Source: Chryseobacterium gleum
GTDB taxonomy: Bacteria; Bacteroidota; Bacteroidia; Flavobacteriales_D; UBA2798
Assembly (NCBI GenBank): GCA_945865695.1
Contig: CAMBFX010000009.1
Span: 1-40,417, forward strand
Direction of reading: 5' to 3'
Length of the DNA: 40,417 nt
Part shown: positions 32,561 to 40,417 of the stretch, piece after piece
How positions within the stretch are numbered: the first letter of the stretch is position 1
How the letters are laid out: every line of letters starts with the position of its first letter
The notes under the pieces: model-generated
What the model was told of the DNA's origin: nothing
Database searches by the model: none
What the model saw: the letters and a program-made list of their open reading frames with translations, nothing else
Position numbers and translations under genes: made by a program

Positions 32561-32927
32561 GAGGCGGTGTATTTGCACTCATCATCTTTTCTAATCTCTC
32601 AATTTTTTCTTCTAATGATTTAATCGTTTTCACATCCTGTGTAGGTGTGGTAACATTTTGTCCTTTTTCTAATTCCTTGATTTTATTTTTCAATTCCTTT
32701 TTTGCGAAATAAGAAAGAATATAATGAGTTAGAAATCCTAATCCATAAAACAAAACAATAAAAACAACCAATGGAGCAGTTGCAGTTCCAAGAATATACC
32801 AGAACTTGGTTTCTTCATTATTCTTGAAGAAGAAAATCACACACAATAAAACCAATAATCCACCAAGAATTTCCTTCTTGTATTTGATGATAAATGATTC
32901 TTCTTTTTTTTCGTTTTCAGCACTCAT
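32538..32927 (-). CDS. Small membrane protein with coiled-coil, Pro-rich tail
   Basis: The 129-residue protein has a charged start (MSAENEKKEESFIIKYKKE) and two membrane helices at about 20-38 and 48-72. A coiled-coil stretch (KELKNKIKELEKGQ and IKSLEEKIERLEKMMS) and a proline-rich end NTPPPTPPPAV follow. No family is recognised. The 3' end overlaps aroK by 23 bp on the other strand, and the Pro codons (GGAGG on the minus strand read as CCTCC on plus) make a GC-rich patch. It is separated from the upstream phosphatase gene by a 7-bp tandem array, with which it may still be cotranscribed. Confidence 0.75.
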   Translation of the reverse strand: MSAENEKKEESFIIKYKKEILGGLLVLLCVIFFFKNNEETKFWYILGTATAPLVVFIVLFYGLGFLTHYILSYFAKKELKNKIKELEKGQNVTTPTQDVKTIKSLEEKIERLEKMMSANTPPPTPPPAV

Positions 32928-32943
32928 AGGGTAGAAATTAATA

Positions 32944-32989
32944 ATTCAAGATTTAATATTCAATATTCAATATTCAAGATTCAAGATTT
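32944..32989. repeat. Tandem array of a 7-bp unit (ATTCAAG/ATTCAAT)
   Basis: Six and a half copies of a 7-bp unit (ATTCAAG, ATTTAAT, ATTCAAT, ATTCAAT, ATTCAAG, ATTCAAG) lie between two minus-strand genes, 2 bp after the phosphatase stop codon. The copies are slightly diverged, unlike those at 25.2 kb. Confidence 0.9.
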
Positions 32990-32991
32990 CA

Positions 32992-35217
32992 TCAAATTCG
33001 AACTCCGATGACACAAATATCGTCATTTTGTTCTAAATCACCTCGCCAGTTTTCTACTGAATCATTTAATAGTTGATGTTGCTCACGCATTGGCTTCTGC
33101 CAAATATTCATTAATAATTCTTCGAATTGTTTGTATTTGTATTTTTTTCCTTTTGGTCCGCCAAATTGATCGGCATAACCATCGGTAAATGTATAAACAC
33201 AATCGCCTTTTTGCAATTTCACTACATTTTCGGTAAAAGGTTTCATGGCGTCACCATAATAACCTATTGGCTGTTTATCGGCTACAAATTCGAGCATTTC
33301 TCCATTGCGAATAATATAAAATCCATTATTTGCAGCAGAGTAGGTGAGTGTCATATTTTTTAAATCATAACATGTCAAAACTAAATCCATTCCATCTTTA
33401 TTTTCACCTTCCACACCGGTTTGTTTCATTTCAGTGATGAGTTTATCACGCACGCGATCTAATATTTGTCCAGTTTTTGAAATTCCTTTTTCATTGATAG
33501 TTTCATTCAACAATGATGTTCCTAGCACACTCATGAATCCACCTGGAACTCCATGGCCTGTGCAATCGCAAGTGGCATAAATATATAATTCTGGATTTGA
33601 TGTAGTGTCGATAAAATCTGTATCCGCCCTACGTCCATCACTGGATTCTCGTCTTGAATTAGAGGAAGCGGCCACTACTTTTGTGAACCAATAAAAATCT
33701 CCACTTACAATATCTTTTGGTTTAAATAAAACAAAACTATCAGGAAATGCGTTGGTAAACTCTTCTTCCTTTGGAAGGATGGCAAATTGAATTTTACGAG
33801 CGTAATTTATTGAATCGGTAATTTCTTTATTTTTTTCTTCGATAATATGCTTTTGCATTTCCGTTGCATTCTTCTGTTTTTCAATTTCGTCTTTTTGTGC
33901 TGTAATCTCCCTATTTAATGCTGTTAATTTTTCATTCGCTTTTTGCTTCAATTTATTTCTTCTATACATCGACCAAGCTGCAAAAGCAAAGATGAGTAAA
34001 ATGATTCCTCCAATGAGAAAATAAATTCTAAGCATGAATTTTTCTTGTTCTGCTTTGGCTTTACGTTCTTTTTCTTTAAATGCCTCTTCTTGTTTTCTTT
34101 TTTCAGCCGCTAATGATTCTTCTAAAGCCCCTAGTTTTTTAGAAGCTTCTTCACTTAAAATTTCCTCATTAATCTTATTGTATTTATCTAAATTTTCATA
34201 AGCTAATTTATCATTTCCCATTAAATGGAAAGTATTCGATATTCCCAAATAAGCGTTTTTTAATTCTTCCTTAGTTTGAATTTTTTCAGCAATTTGAACA
34301 GATCGACTGAAATAAATAAATGCATTTTCTGCATCATCCGATTGTAAAAATAAATTTCCCAATCCGTTACAAACAGTCGAAATTCCTTGCTGATCTTCTA
34401 CTTCTTCTTTAATGGCTAAAGCATCCAAAAAATTTGATTTTGCTTCATCGTGCTTGCCGAAAAAGGTATTTACTTGTCCTAATCCTTCAAATGCATCTGC
34501 TTTCACATATTGATCATCATTAATCTTGGCGTATTTGATGGCTTCACGAAAACTTTTTTCTGCATCTGTGAATTTTTTCTGTCCTAAATAAACTTGCCCC
34601 ATATATAGCGATGCATCTCCTTTACGATAATTATCACCGATTTCAAACGCACGTTTGAAGTAGGTAAGAGCTTCATTCAAATTGTATTGATTTTTATGAA
34701 TGATTCCCATATTATTATTGCAACGCGCCAAATTATTTTTGTCGTTTGTATTTTCTAATTGAGCTCTTGATTTTGAAAGATAACTTAATGCATCGGCATA
34801 TTTTGCTTTGTAAACGTAAATTTCTCCAATGATATTATTGGCAATGCCTTGCCCATGTTCATCATTCAATTTTACATAAATAGCTAAGGCTTTTTTCGCT
34901 AATTCAACTCCTTCGTCATATTCATCTAAATAATATGCGGCAATACCATGATTTAAAATGGCGCGAGCTAATTCTTTTTTATTGCTACCCGCTATTTTCT
35001 CGGCACGCAATGCATATTGTAAAGCTAAATCTGGATCGGTGTTAACGGATTCTTCTGAATGGTAATTTAAATCTTCTACTTTTTTAAAAGTTTCTGGCTG
35101 GGGTTTTGCAGTCAAAGCAGAAGTTGTAGTAATCGTATCTTCTAGAGCTTTGATTTCAACGCTATGAGCGAATTGAAAGAATGAAATGCAAATTATGACT
35201 AAGATAAATCGGCTCAT
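32992..35217 (-). CDS. TPR-repeat membrane protein with PP2C/SpoIIE phosphatase domain
   Basis: This 741-residue signalling protein has a signal peptide or anchor at 1-19 and a series of tetratricopeptide repeats from about 50 to 345 (AILNHGIAAYYLDEYDEGVELAKKAL and similar). A charged coiled coil, one membrane helix near 398-418 and a second coiled coil (NREITAQKDEIEKQK) follow. The C-terminal phosphatase domain starts at SINYARKIQFAILP. Metal-binding motifs are FKPKDIVSGDFYWF, CDCTGHGVPGGFMSVLG, GMDLVLTCYD and YTFTDGYADQFGG with the late NDDICVIGV. The TPRs should lie outside the membrane and the phosphatase inside. The family dephosphorylates STAS proteins or similar. Between DFYWF and YIYATCD about 28 extra residues (rich in Ser, Arg, Asp) are inserted in frame at a nested DNA palindrome. 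Confidence 0.92.
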   Translation of the reverse strand: MSRFILVIICISFFQFAHSVEIKALEDTITTTSALTAKPQPETFKKVEDLNYHSEESVNTDPDLALQYALRAEKIAGSNKKELARAILNHGIAAYYLDEYDEGVELAKKALAIYVKLNDEHGQGIANNIIGEIYVYKAKYADALSYLSKSRAQLENTNDKNNLARCNNNMGIIHKNQYNLNEALTYFKRAFEIGDNYRKGDASLYMGQVYLGQKKFTDAEKSFREAIKYAKINDDQYVKADAFEGLGQVNTFFGKHDEAKSNFLDALAIKEEVEDQQGISTVCNGLGNLFLQSDDAENAFIYFSRSVQIAEKIQTKEELKNAYLGISNTFHLMGNDKLAYENLDKYNKINEEILSEEASKKLGALEESLAAEKRKQEEAFKEKERKAKAEQEKFMLRIYFLIGGIILLIFAFAAWSMYRRNKLKQKANEKLTALNREITAQKDEIEKQKNATEMQKHIIEEKNKEITDSINYARKIQFAILPKEEEFTNAFPDSFVLFKPKDIVSGDFYWFTKVVAASSNSRRESSDGRRADTDFIDTTSNPELYIYATCDCTGHGVPGGFMSVLGTSLLNETINEKGISKTGQILDRVRDKLITEMKQTGVEGENKDGMDLVLTCYDLKNMTLTYSAANNGFYIIRNGEMLEFVADKQPIGYYGDAMKPFTENVVKLQKGDCVYTFTDGYADQFGGPKGKKYKYKQFEELLMNIWQKPMREQHQLLNDSVENWRGDLEQNDDICVIGVRI
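33602..33678. repeat. Nested inverted repeat inside the phosphatase gene
   Basis: Paired segments nest around one centre: GTAGTG (33602-33607) with CACTAC (33673-33678), CCGC (33624-33627) with GCGG (33668-33671), and TCCA (33634-33637) with TGGA (33642-33645). The stretch encodes extra residues between conserved phosphatase motifs. The arms are short, so the structure is moderate evidence only. Confidence 0.5.
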
Positions 35218-35271
35218 TTTTCAAAAATTAACAAAGGCAAATTAAAAAATATAAATACATCATTCAAAAAA

Positions 35272-36252
35272 TTAAATTTCAAGGGTTGCTATTCTTTTTG
35301 TGCTCTGATATTTTCCTCCAGGGTAATAATCATTGTAATCAAAATTTAACCAAACATCCCCATTCTCTTCTACGTGAAAATAAATATCTTCTCCTTTGTT
35401 TTCCTTCGGGAATAAAACTTGTTTGATGAGGTAATTGATATCCTCCAAATCCTTTTCTGTTCCTACTTTCACTTCAGGATAAACATGATTGATTTCATTT
35501 CCTGAGTCATCTTTCAAAGATGTTCGAACTAATCTTACCTCTCCGCCAATGGCACGAATACATGCTGCCATTAGAATAGAATAATCATCGCAATCGCCTT
35601 TGAACTTACCATCACTTTTTAGAAGTTTGATGGTTTCACTTGCACGCGACCAATAATCTTCTCCGGCTGGATCATAAACATATCTCCATCGCGAACGTAT
35701 TTCCTTGAAGATAGAAAAGCATTGTATTGCCGTTCGTAAATTACCTCTGAATTCATATTCATCAAAATTCATGATTGCAAGATTTACTGCAAAATCTCTT
35801 ACGTCCGAATCTCTATAATTAATGGCTGCTCTAAATTGTTCTTCATTATCAAAATCTGATGGCTCGTATTTTTCAAATTGAAAACGAATTGCCCCTTCTC
35901 TTAAATTGAATAAAAATGTTTTATAATTATGATATAAATCACCGAAGCGATAAAGATCTGCAACGTGTGTAATAGATAGAGTTAAAAATCCCAGAGCAAT
36001 AGAAATGTATAGAATTTTTTTTATTTTACGTAAAAGATAAAATACAATCAAGAATATGATTAGGAAAACTAAAAAATGATCTATTCGTTGGTCGGTTGTG
36101 AATGGAACATAAATAGGTGGGATATACTTATAAAAAAAGAAAAAGGGAACTAATGAAAGAAAAACAGAAGCAATTGCTGGCATAATAATATTGAAAGCAT
36201 GTTTCAATTTTTGCCAAGCTATTTCTTTGCCTTTTTTCCAGTTAATTGCCAT
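35272..36252 (-). CDS. Membrane protein with transglutaminase-like domain
   Basis: The 326-residue protein has three hydrophobic helices in its first 100 residues (about 22-42, 59-75, 80-97). A soluble part follows, with the transglutaminase-like triad: Cys221 in GKFKGDCDDYSILMAACIRAIGG, His256 in NEINHVYPEVKVG, and Asp305 in VWLNFDYND. Bacterial members are usually cysteine peptidases or of unknown activity; the phylum has many such proteins. It lies 54 bp upstream of the TPR-phosphatase gene on the same strand, so the two may be transcribed together, with no known functional link. Confidence 0.85.
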   Translation of the reverse strand: MAINWKKGKEIAWQKLKHAFNIIMPAIASVFLSLVPFFFFYKYIPPIYVPFTTDQRIDHFLVFLIIFLIVFYLLRKIKKILYISIALGFLTLSITHVADLYRFGDLYHNYKTFLFNLREGAIRFQFEKYEPSDFDNEEQFRAAINYRDSDVRDFAVNLAIMNFDEYEFRGNLRTAIQCFSIFKEIRSRWRYVYDPAGEDYWSRASETIKLLKSDGKFKGDCDDYSILMAACIRAIGGEVRLVRTSLKDDSGNEINHVYPEVKVGTEKDLEDINYLIKQVLFPKENKGEDIYFHVEENGDVWLNFDYNDYYPGGKYQSTKRIATLEI

Positions 36253-36345
36253 TGCAACAAAAATACGGGAATAATTGAAGAAAAAGACCGTTATTCGTTC
36301 TTTGTTTTTCGTTTAAGATGAATTTCCAAACTAAGTGGAAGAATT

Positions 36346-38811
36346 CTACTGTTTAGGCTTTTTTACATCTAAAACAATTGCATCTTTGACTTTTTCTTTG
36401 GTAAGAGCCAAGTTGATCACATCAATCATCTCTTTCACATAGTGAAATTTCAATCCTTTGATATATTTTGCATCAATTTCTTCAATGTCTTTTTGATTAT
36501 CAGCAGGCAAAATTATTTCCTTAATATTTGCTCTTTTTGCAGCAAGAATTTTTTCCTTAATTCCTCCAACAGCTAAAACTTTTCCTCTCAAAGTGATTTC
36601 TCCTGTCATGGCAACAAATTTTTTCACCTTTTTTTGAGTAAAAGCAGACGCTAATGCAGTTAACATAGTAACTCCAGCTGAAGGTCCATCTTTTGGAGTG
36701 GCACCTTCAGGAACGTGAACATGCACATTCCATTTATCGAAAACTCCTTGCTTTAATCCGATTTTATCTGATTTTGCCTTCAGATATTCTAATGCAATAG
36801 CAGCGGATTCTTTCATTACATCACCTAAATTACCTGTTAAAGTTAATTTACCATTTCCTTGCGTTAAACTGGTTTCTATGAATAAAATGTCTCCACCATT
36901 GGAAGTCCAAGCTAAGCCGGTTACTACACCTGCCACCTCGTTATTCTCGTATTTATCTTTTGCATGAGCTGGCCCCAACATTTTTTTAAGATCAGCATAG
37001 GCAATCAACTTCACATATTTTTCATTCATCGCAACTTGTTTCGCTCTAAAACGAACTAATCGAGCTAATTTCTTTTCTAAACTTCTAACTCCCGATTCAT
37101 TAGTATATTCTTCAATTACTTTTTCAATTAAATCTTCTTTAATCGTGATTTTTGTAGAATCAATTCCGTGATCCTTCAATAACTTTGGCATTAAATGTCG
37201 AACGGCAATTTGAGTTTTTTCTTCAACGGTATAACCATTTACTTCTATAACTTCCATTCTATCTCTTAATGCTGGTTGGATGGTAGAAAGATTATTGGCT
37301 GTTGCAATGAATAATACTTTTGATAAATCGTAATCCAATTCAACATAATTATCATTGAAAGTGGTGTTCTGTTCCGGATCTAAAACTTCTAATAGAGCAG
37401 AAGAAGGATCTCCATGAAAATCATGACTTACTTTATCAATTTCATCCAATACAAAAACGGGATTCGATGAACCTGCTTTTTTAATATTTTGGATAATTCT
37501 TCCGGGCATTGCACCTATATACGTTTTGCGATGTCCGCGTATCTCTGCTTCATCACGCATTCCACCCAACGACATTCTTACATATTTTCTCCCTAAAGAT
37601 TCTGCCACTGATTTTCCCAATGAAGTTTTACCTACACCCGGAGGTCCGTAAAGACAAATGATTGGAGATTTCATATCACCTTTCAATTTCAATACCGCCA
37701 AATATTCAATGATTCTTTCTTTTACTTTTTCTAAACCAAAATGATCGCGATCCAAAACTTTTTGTGCGTGCTTCAAATCAAAATTATCTTTGGTTACATC
37801 ATCCCAAGGTAAATCAACAATAGTTTCGAGATAATTTAATTGAACAGAATACTCAGGTCCTTGAGGATTTAATCGCATTAATTTATCTAATTCCTTCTCA
37901 AAAGTATCTTTGGCGTGTTTCGGCCATTTCTTTTTTTCTGCTTTATCTTTTAACTCATTTGATTCCTGAACCACTGGGCTTTCACCTAATTCTTCTTGAA
38001 TGGTTTTTATCTGTTGATGTAAAAAATAATCACGTTGTTGTTTATCTAAATCATGACGTACTTTACTTTGAATATCATTTTTTAGCTCGAGAATTTGTAA
38101 TTCTTTGGTTAATCCCGAAAGTAATTTTTCTGCGCGCTCTGTAAGATTATTTTTTTCTAATAAATCTTGTTTGTCTTCAACAGGGGCATTCATGTTTGAA
38201 GAAATGAAATTCACCAAGAAAGTTGGGCTTTCAATATTTTTAATGGCAAATCCAGCTTCACTCGGAATATTTGGAGATAGGCGAATAATATTCAATGCTA
38301 AATCTTTCAGTGAACCAATCAATGCATCGAATTTTTTTCCAGTTAAATCGCTTTTCACATCTAAAAACGGAATCACTTTTGCTTTGATATATGGTTCTTC
38401 CGTTATCAATTCGGTCATGATAAAACGTTTTTTTCCTTGAATGATTATGGTTGTACTACCATCCGGCATTTTCAACATTCGAATGATGTGTGCAATCGTT
38501 CCTACTTTATGTAAATCATTGAAAGTTGGCGATTCGATATCCTGCTTTTTCTGTGAAACAACACCAATTGTTTTGTTTCCTTTATAAGCATCTTGAATCA
38601 ACTTAATGGATTTATCTCTTCCTACTGTTATTGGAATAACAACTCCTGGAAAAAGAACATTATTACGAATGGGTAAAATGGGTAAATCCGTTGGGACCGC
38701 TTCCGCATTCATTTGTTCTTCGTCTTCTTTTGAGATTAATGGAATGAATTCAGTTTCCTGGTCCATAATATTGGAGAATTGTAATATCTCGTTTAAATTT
38801 TTTTCGTTCAT
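36346..38811 (-). CDS. lon: ATP-dependent protease Lon
   Basis: Lon unfolds and degrades damaged and regulatory proteins in the cytoplasm. The 821-residue protein has the N-terminal substrate-binding domain (LPILPIRNNVLFPGVVIPIT, near 43-62) and a helical stretch. The AAA+ module has Walker A GPPGVGKTS (389-397), Walker B region PVFVLDEIDKV and sensor segments. The C-terminal peptidase domain carries the serine of PKDGPSAGVTM (about 711) and the lysine of GGIKEKILAAKRA (about 754). The length is normal, with a 40-residue acidic extension at the start common in Bacteroidota Lon. It is monocistronic, with a 194-bp AT-rich gap upstream in which I see no gene. Confidence 0.97.
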   Translation of the reverse strand: MNEKNLNEILQFSNIMDQETEFIPLISKEDEEQMNAEAVPTDLPILPIRNNVLFPGVVIPITVGRDKSIKLIQDAYKGNKTIGVVSQKKQDIESPTFNDLHKVGTIAHIIRMLKMPDGSTTIIIQGKKRFIMTELITEEPYIKAKVIPFLDVKSDLTGKKFDALIGSLKDLALNIIRLSPNIPSEAGFAIKNIESPTFLVNFISSNMNAPVEDKQDLLEKNNLTERAEKLLSGLTKELQILELKNDIQSKVRHDLDKQQRDYFLHQQIKTIQEELGESPVVQESNELKDKAEKKKWPKHAKDTFEKELDKLMRLNPQGPEYSVQLNYLETIVDLPWDDVTKDNFDLKHAQKVLDRDHFGLEKVKERIIEYLAVLKLKGDMKSPIICLYGPPGVGKTSLGKSVAESLGRKYVRMSLGGMRDEAEIRGHRKTYIGAMPGRIIQNIKKAGSSNPVFVLDEIDKVSHDFHGDPSSALLEVLDPEQNTTFNDNYVELDYDLSKVLFIATANNLSTIQPALRDRMEVIEVNGYTVEEKTQIAVRHLMPKLLKDHGIDSTKITIKEDLIEKVIEEYTNESGVRSLEKKLARLVRFRAKQVAMNEKYVKLIAYADLKKMLGPAHAKDKYENNEVAGVVTGLAWTSNGGDILFIETSLTQGNGKLTLTGNLGDVMKESAAIALEYLKAKSDKIGLKQGVFDKWNVHVHVPEGATPKDGPSAGVTMLTALASAFTQKKVKKFVAMTGEITLRGKVLAVGGIKEKILAAKRANIKEIILPADNQKDIEEIDAKYIKGLKFHYVKEMIDVINLALTKEKVKDAIVLDVKKPKQ

Positions 38812-39005
38812 TTTGTTGTCAATTTGTCATTCGAAAATTTATTTTTTCGAATTTAAGATCCGAGTTTTATTGGTTTGAAAAATTAAAACTCTTGTTACCA
38901 ATAGTTTCTCTTGCTCCTAGAATTAATTAAGTCCAGAATTATGCCAGATTAAAATTCAAGAAATTATGTCTGGTTTTATATTAATTAGTTGGTAAAGGAA
39001 AAAAG

Positions 39006-40154
39006 TTATTGATTTCGGTAAAGATGATCTAAAACTCTTTTCATTTCTGAACTGAGTTTGTGTTTTCTTCTTTCCATAACTCTTTCAACTACTTCTAATG
39101 CTTTATCCCAATCAAAAGAAACAAATCCAGCTGCTCCGCCCCAAGAATAAGAAGGAATAAATTTATCTGGAAAACCTCCGCCATAAATATTAGCCGAAAC
39201 ACCTACCACTGTTCCCGTATTAAACATGGTATTTATTCCACTTTTCGAATGATCACCCATAATTAATCCGCAAAATTGCAAACCAGTGGAGAAATAGTCA
39301 TTCTTTTCATACGACCATACTTTTACAACTCCATAATTGTTTTTGAGATTTGAATTATTCGTGTCTGCTCCTAAATTACACCATTCACCAATTACAGAAT
39401 TTCCTAAAAATCCATCATGTGCTTTATTGGTAAAACCGAAAATAATCGAATTAGAAATTTCTCCTCCTACTCTACAATGCGGACCTATTGTAGAAGCACC
39501 ATAAATTTTGGTTCCCATTTTTAATTGTGACTCTTCTCCCAATGAAAATGGCCCACGAATCATAGATCCTTCCATTACTTCGGCATTTTTTCCAATGTAA
39601 ATCGGGCCATCAGTTGTATTAAAATATGCTGCTTCACATTTTACACCTTCTTCAAAAAATATTTTTCCATTTCCAATGATTTTATTGGAAGCTGAAATGG
39701 GTTGTGATTTTTTTCCTTTTGTAATTAATTCGAAATCTTGTTCGAGTGCTTTTTTATTCTGAGAATAAATATCCCATGGAAATTGAATATTCGTTAATTC
39801 ACCTGAATATTCGATTTTTTTTAAAGTTGAAATTTCTTGATGGTCATTTGAAGAATAAGCCAATAATAAATCACCTTTCCAAAGGGCAGAGTTATTAGAT
39901 AAAGATTGAATGGCTTTCGTTAAATTAGTATCTGGTAAAATAGAAGAGCGAATAATTGTTTTTGCACCATTCCCACCTATTTTATAAAGTGGTTGAAGAT
40001 ATTTTTCGGTCAAAATATTTACTTCCGTAGAAAGATGGCGATTCCATTTTTCACGAATGGTAAGAATTCCTATGCGAATATCGGCCACAGAGCGGGTGAG
40101 TGTAAGTGGTCTTAATGTTGACCATTCTGAGAAATCTTTGAGGTTAAATTCCAT
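39006..40154 (-). CDS. GlmU-like putative sugar nucleotidyltransferase with hexapeptide repeats
   Basis: The 382-residue protein has an N-terminal region (EWSTLRPLTLTRSVADIRIGILTIREKW) seen in the Bacteroidota GlmU-related family, and a C-terminal left-handed beta-helix of hexapeptide repeats (GKIFFEEGVKCEAAYFNTTD, IYIGKNAEVMEGSMIRGPFS, GPHCRVGGEISNSIIFGFTN, GEWCNLGADTNNSNLKNNYG). The classical nucleotidyltransferase signature at the very start (LAAGxGTRM) is not present, so the first domain may not be a normal uridylyltransferase; acyltransferase activity is possible. I choose the ATG at 40154; the frame could begin at a TTG at 40172. TAAGTTTG (40161-40168, minus strand) is a -7 box only 6 bp before the ATG. 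Confidence 0.82.
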   Translation of the reverse strand: MEFNLKDFSEWSTLRPLTLTRSVADIRIGILTIREKWNRHLSTEVNILTEKYLQPLYKIGGNGAKTIIRSSILPDTNLTKAIQSLSNNSALWKGDLLLAYSSNDHQEISTLKKIEYSGELTNIQFPWDIYSQNKKALEQDFELITKGKKSQPISASNKIIGNGKIFFEEGVKCEAAYFNTTDGPIYIGKNAEVMEGSMIRGPFSLGEESQLKMGTKIYGASTIGPHCRVGGEISNSIIFGFTNKAHDGFLGNSVIGEWCNLGADTNNSNLKNNYGVVKVWSYEKNDYFSTGLQFCGLIMGDHSKSGINTMFNTGTVVGVSANIYGGGFPDKFIPSYSWGGAAGFVSFDWDKALEVVERVMERRKHKLSSEMKRVLDHLYRNQ

Positions 40155-40202
40155 ATTATACAAACTTACCAATAAAGGAATTATTTTGAGAATTTATGTA
40201 AA

Positions 40203-40230
40203 TAAAAAATCCTGACGCTAAGGTCAGGAT
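40203..40230 (-). terminator. Rho-independent terminator of the L31 gene
   Basis: On the minus strand ATCCTGAC and GTCAGGAT form an 8-bp stem with a 6-nt loop (40209-40230), followed by a T run to about 40203. It begins 23 bp past the L31 stop codon. Confidence 0.92.
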
Positions 40231-40253
40231 TCTGAATATTTAACCGTAAGCGA

Positions 40254-40417
40254 TTATTTTTTGAACTTATCGTAACGAGTTTTGAATTTATCGATACGTC
40301 CTGCTGTATCTACTAATTTCACCTTACCAGTAAAATAAGGGTGAGAAGTGTTAGAAATCTCTAATTTAATCACTGGATACTCCTGACCTTCATAGGTAAT
40401 AGTTTCATTTGAGTTAG
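40254..40417 (-). CDS. rpmE2: 50S ribosomal protein L31 (type B), C-terminal part
   Basis: The last 54 codons of the gene are in the window; the start lies beyond its right edge. The visible part reads [39 protein letters not shown] and [14 protein letters not shown]. The SHPYFTG and [10 protein letters not shown] segments are characteristic of L31. The [13 protein letters not shown] stretch matches type B, which lacks the zinc-binding cysteines of type A; the cysteine region itself cannot be checked because the N-terminus is missing. A terminator follows. Confidence 0.9.
   Translation of the reverse strand, partial: NSNETITYEGQEYPVIKLEISNTSHPYFTGKVKLVDTAGRIDKFKTRYDKFKK

Noticed and set aside
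38829-38852. ATTCGAAAA / TTTTCGAAT hairpin upstream of lon
   Set aside because: It is AT-rich and alone, not followed by a T run in a useful direction; too weak to call a regulatory site.

Overview
The window is chromosomal DNA of a Bacteroidota bacterium, most likely from the Flavobacteriales/Crocinitomicaceae side of the phylum, although the sequence alone does not fix the genus. The base composition is AT-rich (roughly one third GC by eye). Start codons lack strong Shine-Dalgarno sequences, and several genes have Bacteroidota-type -7 boxes (TAnnTTTG). Two proteins carry type IX secretion (T9SS) sorting domains, one of them beside a PorP/SprF protein. Other phylum-typical genes are a fused E1 alpha/beta dehydrogenase, a mitochondrial-type aconitase, a TPR-SpoIIE phosphatase and a GlmU-like hexapeptide protein. 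No insertion sequence, phage or CRISPR array is visible. The region is mostly housekeeping, with a rich layer of small repeats and decaying genes between.

Layout. 1-6.1 kb (minus strand): start of a large secreted protein, aconitase, a glycosyltransferase fused to a reduced sugar-phosphate transferase-like tail, and recR. 6.1-6.8 kb: nearly empty, with a probable gene remnant. 6.8-10.6 kb (minus): small membrane protein, PorP/SprF, and a PKD-repeat protein with a type B T9SS C-terminus. 10.8-15.0 kb: M14 carboxypeptidase (plus), a PAS-domain gene broken by one stop codon and its upstream Rieske oxygenase neighbour (minus), and a MORN-repeat secreted protein (plus). 15.1-18.2 kb: an RND/MMPL exporter and a CoA-binding protein read from a compact divergent promoter region, then a heavily decayed DinB-like gene. 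18.2-25.2 kb (plus): FKBP isomerase lipoprotein, an L,D-transpeptidase whose first codons overlap a terminator hairpin, the fused E1 dehydrogenase, an alkaline-phosphatase-fold lipoprotein and a hypothetical lipoprotein. 25.2-26.6 kb: two 7-bp tandem arrays, a hypothetical secreted protein carrying two palindromes in frame, and a cluster of REP-like GGCTTTAGCC palindromes. 26.7-31.3 kb (plus): pyrR-pyrB, a STAS protein, a type A T9SS substrate, RNase Z and a LuxR-type response regulator. 31.3-31.9 kb: four copies of a ~103-bp tandem repeat beyond the terminator of a tRNA-Lys gene. 32.0-40.4 kb: aroK (plus), then on the minus strand a small membrane protein, the TPR-SpoIIE phosphatase, a transglutaminase-like protein, Lon, a GlmU-like protein and the 3' end of ribosomal protein L31.

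How the genes work together. Most are single transcription units. Clear pairs are pyrR/pyrB (8-bp overlap, pyrimidine synthesis), the Rieske gene with the PAS pseudogene (8-bp overlap), PorP/SprF with the type B sorting-domain protein (secretion and surface attachment), and FKBP with the L,D-transpeptidase (envelope; TAATG junction). The most unusual content is the repeat layer: the array next to tRNA-Lys, which resembles in arrangement the rtT repeats after E. coli tyrT; REP-like palindromes; palindromic insertions kept in frame inside two proteins; and three unrelated-looking loci with 7-bp tandem arrays.
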